Position numbers and translations under genes: made by a program. The notes under the pieces were generated by a model that saw nothing but the letters and a program-made list of their open reading frames with translations, was not told where the DNA came from and ran no database searches. A stretch of 64,000 nucleotides of DNA, from positions 3,047,217 through 3,111,216 of the forward strand of contig NZ_KI421513.1 of NCBI RefSeq assembly GCF_000473325.1, written 5' to 3'. Below are positions 54,306-64,000 of this stretch, one piece after another (position 1 is the first letter of the stretch; the number at the start of each line of letters is the position of its first letter). This DNA is from Leisingera caerulea DSM 24564 (GTDB lineage Bacteria > Pseudomonadota > Alphaproteobacteria > Rhodobacterales > Rhodobacteraceae).

Positions 54306-55468
54306 ACCTTCGGGTGTTCATCCTGGCCGGGGAGCCTTCGGGCGACCGGCTGGGCGGGGCGCTGATGGCGGGGCTGAAACAGCTGGAACCTGGCGTCAGC
54401 TTTGACGGTATCGGCGGCCCGCTGATGGCGGAGCAGGGGCTGTACTCCCGCTTTCCGATGGATGAGTTGTCGGTGATGGGGCTGGCCGAGGTGCTGCCCA
54501 AGTACCGCCATCTGAAACGCCGCATCCGGGAAACCGCGGAGGCGGTGCTTGAGACCCGCCCGGATGTTCTGATCACTATCGACAGCCCGGACTTCAGCTT
54601 GCGCGTGGCGCGGCTGGTGAAAGAGAAAAGCAACATCCGCACGGTGCATTATGTGGCGCCTTCGGTCTGGGCCTGGCGGCCCAAACGGGCCGGGAAGATG
54701 GCGGAAGTGATCGACCACGTTCTGGCACTTTTGCCGTTTGAGCCGCCTTACATGGAGGCGGCAGGCATGGACTGCGACTTCGTCGGCCACCCGGTGGTTG
54801 CCGAACCGCAGGCCACCGGGGCGGAAACTGCCGCATTCCGCGCGGAGTTCGGTCTGGGCGAGTCGCCCTTTGTGCTGGCGCTGCCCGGCTCGCGGCGGTC
54901 CGAAGTCGCGCGGCTGGCACCGGATTTCGGCGGCGCGCTGCAGCGCTTCACGGCGGCGCACCCGGACTTCCGGATCGTCGTGCCCGCCGCCGCGCCGGTG
55001 GCCGGGCTGGTGCAGGACGCGCTGAAAGACTGGCCGGAGGCTACGGTGCTGGTCGATCCGAACCGGTTTGAGGCTGCCACCGCCAAGGCGCACAAACGCG
55101 CCGCCTTTGCTGCGGCGGATCTGGCGCTGGCCGCCTCCGGCACCGTCTCGCTGGAGCTGGCGGCCGCAGCCACTCCGATGGTGATCGCCTACAAGTTCCA
55201 GTGGCTGACCTGGCAGATCATGAAGCGCATGGCGCTGATCGACACGGTGACTCTGGTCAACCTGGTGAGCGAGACCCGGGTGGTGCCGGAATGCCTGGGG
55301 CCGGAGTGTACACCTGGAAACATTGCCGCCCGGCTGAATGCGCTGGCGGCAGATCCGGGGGCACAACTGGAAGCGATGGAACTGACTATGCAGCGCCTGG
55401 GCCAGGGCGGTGAAGCGCCCGGTCTGCGGGCCGCCCGCGCGGTCCTGGACCGTCTGCCTAAGAGCTAA
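54302..55468 (+). CDS. lpxB: Lipid-A-disaccharide synthase
   Basis: Glycosyltransferase that joins UDP-2,3-diacylglucosamine and lipid X into the lipid A disaccharide; 388 residues at the membrane surface. Landmarks: FILAGEPSGDRLGGALMAGL, GIGGPLMAEQGL, VLITIDSPDFSLRVARLV, HYVAPSVWAWRPKRA, FVGHPVV, LPGSRRSEV and AASGTVSLELAAAATPMV. It ends the lipid A group fabZ-lpxA-lpxI-lpxB. A hairpin follows. Confidence 0.96.
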   Translation: MNLRVFILAGEPSGDRLGGALMAGLKQLEPGVSFDGIGGPLMAEQGLYSRFPMDELSVMGLAEVLPKYRHLKRRIRETAEAVLETRPDVLITIDSPDFSLRVARLVKEKSNIRTVHYVAPSVWAWRPKRAGKMAEVIDHVLALLPFEPPYMEAAGMDCDFVGHPVVAEPQATGAETAAFRAEFGLGESPFVLALPGSRRSEVARLAPDFGGALQRFTAAHPDFRIVVPAAAPVAGLVQDALKDWPEATVLVDPNRFEAATAKAHKRAAFAAADLALAASGTVSLELAAAATPMVIAYKFQWLTWQIMKRMALIDTVTLVNLVSETRVVPECLGPECTPGNIAARLNALAADPGAQLEAMELTMQRLGQGGEAPGLRAARAVLDRLPKS

Positions 55469-55474
55469 GGCGAA

Positions 55475-55503
55475 GCGCGCCGGATGCAGAGCCTCCGGCG
55501 CGC
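55475..55503. terminator. Hairpin after lpxB
   Basis: GCGCGCCGG at 55475-55483 pairs with CCGGCGCGC at 55495-55503, loop 11 bases, six bases after the lpxB stop. No T run. Confidence 0.6.
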
Positions 55504-55733
55504 GCCTTCTGGCAGCACGGGCGCTGGTGCACCCGCGCGGCGCTTGCCGCTCCGGTCATGCAGACCTCTGACAGTCAGGAAAAGAGGGCGCGCGGGAGCT
55601 TCTTCTGCTGAGAGGCGCCTAAGGGCAGGTCTGCCCTCAGGCGCCAATCCGATTTTAATCTGGAATACCGCGTCACGGACAAGCCGCGCTGTCGCGCGGC
55701 GGCTGCGCCGTCCTTGACCCGGCGGTCAGGCTA

Positions 55734-56879
55734 TCAGTAGCCGCGCCAGATCCAGCCGCCGCCGAAGATGCGGGAGCCTTCGCTGGCGTAGAACACGCAA
55801 GCCTGGCCGGGGGAGACGCCTTCCTCCGGGGTCAGCAGCTCCACTTCGGCGGTTGTATCCGTCAGCGGCCGGATGATCGCCTCCCGGGGCGGGCGGGTGG
55901 AGCGGACCTTGACCTTCAAATGCCATTCGTCCCGGCTGGTGAAAGGCTCATCGCCCAGCCAGTTGATCTCGCGCACCGGAATGGTGCGGGTGGCCAGCAG
56001 CTCCTTGGGGCCGACCACCACCTGTTTCTTGTCCACATCCAGTTTCACCACATAAAGCGGCTCCGAGAGACCGCCGATGCCAAGGCCGCGGCGCTGGCCG
56101 ATGGTGTAGTGAATCACCCCTTCATGGCTGCCCAGCACCCGGCCATCGGCGTGCACGATCTCGCCCGGATCCACGGCGCCGGGGCGCAGTTTCTCGATCA
56201 CGCTGGCGTAGTTCCCGTCCGGCACGAAACAGATGTCCTGGCTGTCCGGCTTGTCCGCCACCGCCAGCCCGTACTGAGCCGCCATCTCACGCGTTGCGTC
56301 CTTGGAGGGCAGGTGCCCCAGCGGGAAGCGCAGAAAATCCAGCTGCTCCGGCGTGGTGGAGAACAGGAAATAGCTCTGGTCGCGGTTGGCATCCTCGGCG
56401 CTGTGCAGCTCCGGCCCGCGGGTGCCTATTTTGCGCTGGATGTAATGGCCGGTGGCCATGCAGTCGGCCTCCAGGTCCTTGGCAGTTTCCAGCAGGTCCT
56501 TGAACTTCACCCGCTCATTGCAGCGGATGCAGGGTACCGGGGTGGCGCCCGCCAGATAGCTGTCGGCGAACTCGTCAATCACCGCATCTTTAAAAATGTT
56601 CTCATAATCCAGAACATAATGCGGGAAGCCGCGCTCCTCGGCGACGCGGCGCGCATCGTGGATATCGATGCCGGCGCAGCAGGCGCCTTTCTTGGCCAGC
56701 GCCGCGCCGTGATCGTACAGCTGCAGGGTCACGCCGACCACATCATAGCCCTGATCGGCCAGGTATGCTGCAACGACAGAGCTGTCGACGCCGCCGGACA
56801 TGGCCACCACCACCCGGGTTTCCGAGGGCGGTTTGGCAAAGCCAAGCGAGTTCAAGGTGGTGTTGTGGTCCAGCGCCAT
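55734..56879 (-). CDS. mnmA: tRNA-specific 2-thiouridylase MnmA
   Basis: Thiolates U34 of tRNAs for Lys, Glu and Gln; 381 residues. PP-loop [20 protein letters not shown] near 25-44, the catalytic cysteine in [10 protein letters not shown] and the second in [36 protein letters not shown], and C-terminal [14 protein letters not shown] are present. It is convergent with lpxB and divergent from sciP. Confidence 0.96.
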   Translation of the reverse strand: MALDHNTTLNSLGFAKPPSETRVVVAMSGGVDSSVVAAYLADQGYDVVGVTLQLYDHGAALAKKGACCAGIDIHDARRVAEERGFPHYVLDYENIFKDAVIDEFADSYLAGATPVPCIRCNERVKFKDLLETAKDLEADCMATGHYIQRKIGTRGPELHSAEDANRDQSYFLFSTTPEQLDFLRFPLGHLPSKDATREMAAQYGLAVADKPDSQDICFVPDGNYASVIEKLRPGAVDPGEIVHADGRVLGSHEGVIHYTIGQRRGLGIGGLSEPLYVVKLDVDKKQVVVGPKELLATRTIPVREINWLGDEPFTSRDEWHLKVKVRSTRPPREAIIRPLTDTTAEVELLTPEEGVSPGQACVFYASEGSRIFGGGWIWRGY

Positions 56880-57027
56880 GGGGCAGCTCCTGAAGGCAAG
56901 GGGGCAGGCGCCGCAGAATATAGGAAAATCCTAACGACTCTCAAGGGCCTTGGTTCACGCCCCGTTAAGCCTGATCGGAAATTCTTTTGCCGGACCGCAA
57001 CGAAAAAGATCTTCAAAGGGAAGACGG

Positions 57028-57315
57028 ATGTTTTTGAAGAAAGTCGACGGCCCGCGGGCAGTCACCCTGCCGGACGGAACCATCATGACCCGGGCGGATT
57101 TGCCGCCGGAAACGACCAAGCGCTGGGTCGCCTCGCGCAAGGCTGCGGTTGTGCGCGGCGTGCTTTACGGGCTGCTGCCGCAGACCGAGGCGATGCGCCG
57201 CTACGGGCTCAGTGAGGAGGAATTCCGGAGCTGGGTTGCGGCGGTGGCCGACCACGGTGAAGAAGCGCTGAAAACCACACGGTTGAAGAAATTCCGCAAC
57301 CCGGACGCAAAATAG
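57028..57315 (+). CDS. sciP: SciP-like CtrA inhibitor (DUF1153)
   Basis: A 95-residue helical DNA/CtrA-interacting protein. It matches Caulobacter SciP in the core DLPPETTKRWVASRKAAVVRGVLYG, then MRRYGLSEEEFRSWV. SciP represses CtrA-activated genes by binding CtrA. ATG 57028 has an AAAGGG site; the frame is open upstream to 56950 without support. It lies 117 bp upstream of ctrA, with CtrA-type half sites between, and a GACTC (CcrM-type GANTC) at 56936-56940 upstream. Confidence 0.88.
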   Translation: MFLKKVDGPRAVTLPDGTIMTRADLPPETTKRWVASRKAAVVRGVLYGLLPQTEAMRRYGLSEEEFRSWVAAVADHGEEALKTTRLKKFRNPDAK

Positions 57316-57345
57316 TTTGGGCCGCCCTTGAGTTGAATTCGTAAA

Positions 57346-57393
57346 TTAACCATCATGGTAACGGGCCATTAACTTTTTTCCACCAAGGTTAAC
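57346..57393. promoter_or_regulatory. CtrA-type half sites upstream of ctrA
   Basis: TTAACCAT begins at 57346, and further TTAAC words begin at 57369 and 57389. TTAACCAT is the known CtrA half site, but the spacing of 23 and 20 bases does not make the Caulobacter TTAA-N7-TTAA full site. Autoregulation is the natural reading; unproven. Confidence 0.55.
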
Positions 57394-57432
57394 GAGACCT
57401 GAGGGAAACAGTGTACAGGCGGAGAATAAAAT

Positions 57433-58152
57433 ATGCGCATTCTTTTGGTTGAGGATGATCCGACCACGGCAAAAAGCATCGAGCTGATGCTGACCCACGC
57501 CAACCTGAACGTCTATTCGACGGATTTGGGTGAGGAGGGGATCGATCTGGCCAAACTCTATGATTACGACCTGATCCTGCTGGATCTGGGGCTGCCGGAT
57601 ATGAACGGCCATGAGGTTCTGCGCCAGCTGCGCATGTCCCGTATCGAAACCCCCATCCTGATTTTGTCCGGTGCCGATGATACCGACAACAAAATCAAGG
57701 GCTTCGGCTTTGGGGCGGACGACTATCTGACCAAACCGTTCCACCGCGAGGAACTGGTGGCGCGGATCCATGCGATCATCCGCCGGTCCAAGGGCCATTC
57801 GCAGTCGATCATCAAGACCGGCAAGATCTCGGTCAACCTGGATGCCAAGACAGTTGAGGCTGACGGCAAGGCGGTGCATCTGACCGGCAAGGAATACCAG
57901 ATGCTGGAGCTTTTGTCCTTGCGTAAAGGCACCACGCTGACCAAGGAAATGTTCCTCAACCATCTTTATGGCGGCATGGATGAGCCGGAACTGAAGATCA
58001 TCGACGTTTTCATCTGCAAGTTGCGCAAGAAACTCAGCAACGCAACAGGCGGCGAAAACTATATCGAAACGGTCTGGGGCCGCGGCTATGTGCTGCGTGA
58101 TCCGCAGGAGGATCATATGTCCGGCGGCCAGCGGATGGCGGTCGGCGCTTGA
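57433..58152 (+). CDS. ctrA: Response regulator CtrA
   Basis: OmpR-type master regulator of the alphaproteobacterial cell cycle, flagella and gene-transfer-agent functions; 239 residues. Receiver domain 1-120: acidic pocket EDD at 7-9, phosphoacceptor D51 in [17 protein letters not shown] in FLTKPF-like DYLTKPF. DNA-binding domain 125-235 with [36 protein letters not shown] and [10 protein letters not shown]. The tail ends in VGA rather than the AA degron of Caulobacter CtrA. A strong terminator follows. Confidence 0.96.
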   Translation: MRILLVEDDPTTAKSIELMLTHANLNVYSTDLGEEGIDLAKLYDYDLILLDLGLPDMNGHEVLRQLRMSRIETPILILSGADDTDNKIKGFGFGADDYLTKPFHREELVARIHAIIRRSKGHSQSIIKTGKISVNLDAKTVEADGKAVHLTGKEYQMLELLSLRKGTTLTKEMFLNHLYGGMDEPELKIIDVFICKLRKKLSNATGGENYIETVWGRGYVLRDPQEDHMSGGQRMAVGA

Positions 58153-58201
58153 AAGAATGAAAGTCCGGACGGCACTTGAATTTGTGCCGCCGGTTGTAAA
58201 G

Positions 58202-58225
58202 GCCTGCCGTTTGGCGGGCTTTTTT
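58202..58225 (+). terminator. Terminator of ctrA
   Basis: GCCTGCC pairs with GGCGGGC (one G-U pair) around a GTTT loop, followed by six Ts. Confidence 0.85.
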
Positions 58226-58255
58226 CATGTCTGCCGGCGCAGCAGACCGCTCTGA

Positions 58256-62661
<4,406 letters not shown>

Positions 62662-62691
62662 GCCGAGATTCCGTGGCGGGCTTTCTGCTGC

Positions 62692-62739
62692 GTTCTTGTT
62701 TGTTCGCAAATGTTCTCAAAAAGTTCTTTACAGGTGTTC
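62692..62739 (+). promoter_or_regulatory. Phased GTTC array containing a LexA (SOS) box
   Basis: GTTC occurs at 62692, 62702, 62712, 62723 and 62736 (starts), i.e. steps of 10, 10, 11 and 13. The pair at 62712 and 62723 fits GTTC-N7-GTTC, the alphaproteobacterial LexA box. It stands between recG and the 40-residue ORF at 62810. A GAAC follows at 62750. One such match is expected by chance in about 32 kb, so the array and its position are what argue for function. Confidence 0.6.
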
Positions 62740-62809
62740 CTGAAAATGAGAACAAAGGGGCAACAAGATTGCCAGAGAGCAGCGAACCAAACTGGAGGAG
62801 GCCCGAGCC

Positions 62810-62932
62810 ATGATGACACAGATCAAGACCACCATTCAGAATGCCCATTCCACCCTGCTGCAGGACGCCATCGGCGCGGCCTCGCTGATGGTGATGCTGG
62901 TGGCCGCACTTCATTTGCCCGGCCTGCTGTGA
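62810..62932 (+). CDS. Small single-span membrane peptide (40 aa), candidate SOS-induced
   Basis: MMTQIKTTIQNAHSTLLQDA begins a 40-residue peptide with one hydrophobic segment (about 20-40, IGAASLMVMLVAALHLPGLL) and a polar amphipathic N-terminus. ATG 62810 (or the next codon) follows a GGAGGAGG site at 62793-62800. It is too short for most gene finders. It resembles the size and layout of SOS-induced membrane peptides such as Caulobacter SidA or E. coli TisB, but no sequence match to them is visible. Translation is likely given the strong ribosome site; the role is unknown. Confidence 0.65.
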   Translation: MMTQIKTTIQNAHSTLLQDAIGAASLMVMLVAALHLPGLL

Positions 62933-63088
62933 CCCTTATTCCGATTTCCTGATTGCATCTGCTGTGCCGGGCCGGCCCTTTCCTGTCCCGGACTGTTTTA
63001 GGGGGTCAACCGCCTGTCCCGATCCCTGAATGGATTGCCTCAAGATCCTGCCTGGTCTGCCCGGGTCCCGCACAGCAGAGCATAACTG

Positions 63089-63123
63089 CCGCCGCCATCC
63101 TGCCCGGATGCGCGGCGGTTTTT
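63089..63123 (+). terminator. Terminator downstream of the 40-aa ORF
   Basis: A 12-pair stem (CCGCCGC plus CATCC, with one bulged C on the right side) and a TGCCC loop, followed by TTTTT. It is 157 bp past the 40-residue ORF, leaving a 3' stretch that may be part of the same transcript. Confidence 0.75.
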
Positions 63124-63223
63124 GTTGGACAGGCGGATTCAGCAGCAAATTCACCCTTGCAGTACTGCAGGGGAGGTCGCGGGTTTTACAGTCAATTGCA
63201 GTCAGTGGCGCAAAAGGCAGGCG

Positions 63224-63676
63224 TCAGGCGCACTGCTCCTTGGCGGCGGTCTGCATCGCCTCCAGGGTGGCCTCAAGCGCCAACATGATGGAGGCGTGGC
63301 GGTTCTTGAACTCGCGCGCGGGCTGCAGAACTTCCAGCCCGTCAAAGGGCGCATCCGGCACCGGGCCGTCCTGGGTCAGCATGGTCTTCAACTGGTCGCG
63401 CGCCGTTTCAACCTCAGCCAGCGAGCGGCCGACCACATTGGCGCCGACCACCGCTGCTGAGGCTTGCCCCAGCGCGCAAGCCTTTACGTCCTGGCCGAAA
63501 TCCGTGATCCGCCCGTGCTCAACTTTGATATCAACGGTGACGGTGGAGCCGCACAGCGGGGAGCGTTTCTTGACCGTGGCGTCAGGGGCCTCCAGCCGGT
63601 CGAGATGCGGAATATCCGCGGCCAGCGCCAGAATGCGCGAAGAATACAGCTTGATCAGATCGGATTCGCCAGACAT
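63224..63676 (-). CDS. IscU/SufU-like iron-sulfur scaffold homologue with altered ligands
   Basis: A 150-residue protein of the NifU_N fold. Two cysteines are in the usual places, C42 in [14 protein letters not shown] and C67 in [14 protein letters not shown]. The third expected cysteine near 126-127 is replaced ([11 protein letters not shown]), and the aspartate after the first cysteine in IscU (CGD) is serine (CGS). A cysteine at 149 near the end is outside the fold. It is divergent from hisI, a pairing I associate with alphaproteobacteria. A classical scaffold role is therefore uncertain. Confidence 0.78.
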   Translation of the reverse strand: MSGESDLIKLYSSRILALAADIPHLDRLEAPDATVKKRSPLCGSTVTVDIKVEHGRITDFGQDVKACALGQASAAVVGANVVGRSLAEVETARDQLKTMLTQDGPVPDAPFDGLEVLQPAREFKNRHASIMLALEATLEAMQTAAKEQCA

Positions 63677-63753
63677 CGCTTTCCCGGGCTTTCCCTGCTT
63701 GGTGGTTCCCCATACATAGGGAGCCGAACAGCAGATGCAAAAGGTTTTTCTCC

Positions 63754-64000
63754 ATGTCTATTGCCGCGCCCTTTGATCCCGCCAGCCTGGTATATGATGA
63801 CGCGGGCCTGATCCCCTGCATCGCGCAGGACGAGGCCTCGGGCGAGGTGCTGATGATGGCCTGGATGAACGCGGAGGCGGTGGCGCGCACGCTGGAAACC
63901 CGCCGGGTCACCTACTGGTCGCGCTCGCGCCAGGCGTTCTGGATCAAGGGGGAGACCTCCGGCCACGTGCAGGAACTGGTCGATCTGCGGGTCGATTGCG
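63754..64000 (+). CDS. hisI: Phosphoribosyl-AMP cyclohydrolase (partial)
   Basis: Third step of histidine synthesis, opening the adenine ring of PR-AMP. Only the first 82 codons are in the window; the frame runs past the edge. Landmarks are [25 protein letters not shown] and [21 protein letters not shown], including the zinc-site region that continues beyond the end (LRVDC). ATG 63754 is the first in-frame start after the divergent gap. Confidence 0.93.
   Translation, partial: MSIAAPFDPASLVYDDAGLIPCIAQDEASGEVLMMAWMNAEAVARTLETRRVTYWSRSRQAFWIKGETSGHVQELVDLRVDC

Overview
The window is GC-rich chromosomal DNA from an alphaproteobacterium, almost certainly a marine Rhodobacterales member of the Roseobacter group (Ruegeria/Phaeobacter/Leisingera-like). 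The evidence is a DMSP demethylase next to an acrylyl-CoA reductase, the trgA-trgB-cysK tellurite locus known from Rhodobacter, the sciP-ctrA pair, an RTX/Hint-domain protein, and a sarcosine/dimethylglycine dehydrogenase-like flavoenzyme. There is no rRNA operon, CRISPR array, transposase or prophage. The single recombinase, XerD, is the housekeeping one.

Layout. 1-5.1 kb: DMSP metabolism and transport (dmdA, acuI, a universal stress protein, a BCCT carrier) and a small VOC protein. 5.3-9.3 kb: a class V aminotransferase-like enzyme, a photolyase and a cyclopropane fatty acid synthase. 9.35-15.4 kb: trgA, trgB, cysK, a large MscS channel, an AlaX editing protein and tRNA-Ser(GGA). 15.4-18.8 kb: a 65-residue protein, a gene-free 820 bp stretch and the RTX/Hint protein. 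18.8-27.9 kb, minus strand: a MocA-like nucleotidyltransferase, a palindrome-rich gap, a GcvT-type flavoprotein, a folate-type transporter, a CNNM/CorC protein, XerD and two unknown proteins. 27.9-34.2 kb: aroKB, a NIT-domain chemoreceptor, ssb, a lytic transglycosylase and a small membrane protein. 34.5-42 kb, minus strand: a peptide-type ABC importer with an AraC-family regulator. 42-55.5 kb: miaA, then the envelope block pyrH-frr-uppS-cdsA-dxr-rseP-bamA-skp-fabZ-lpxA-lpxI-lpxB. 55.7-64 kb: mnmA, sciP-ctrA, ligA, recG, a 40-residue peptide behind a LexA-like site, an IscU/SufU-like protein and the start of hisI.

How the genes fit together. DmdA moves a methyl group from DMSP to tetrahydrofolate and AcuI removes the toxic acryloyl-CoA made from DMSP breakdown. 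The neighbouring BCCT carrier could import the substrate. A second folate-linked demethylase (the GcvT flavoprotein) sits directly downstream of a folate/biopterin-type transporter. The envelope block combines isoprenoid carrier, phospholipid, outer membrane protein and lipid A synthesis. CtrA and its inhibitor SciP are adjacent, with CtrA-like half sites between them.

The most interesting less-explained signal is the stretch after recG: five GTTC words spaced about one helical turn apart, containing a match to the alphaproteobacterial LexA box, ahead of a 40-residue single-span membrane peptide. Other points are the symmetric palindrome cluster at 19.5-19.7 kb, repeated GCCGTTTC words upstream of the ABC importer, enlarged ABC permeases, and an IscU-like protein lacking canonical cluster ligands. 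All assignments are made by reading the sequence; no database search was run.
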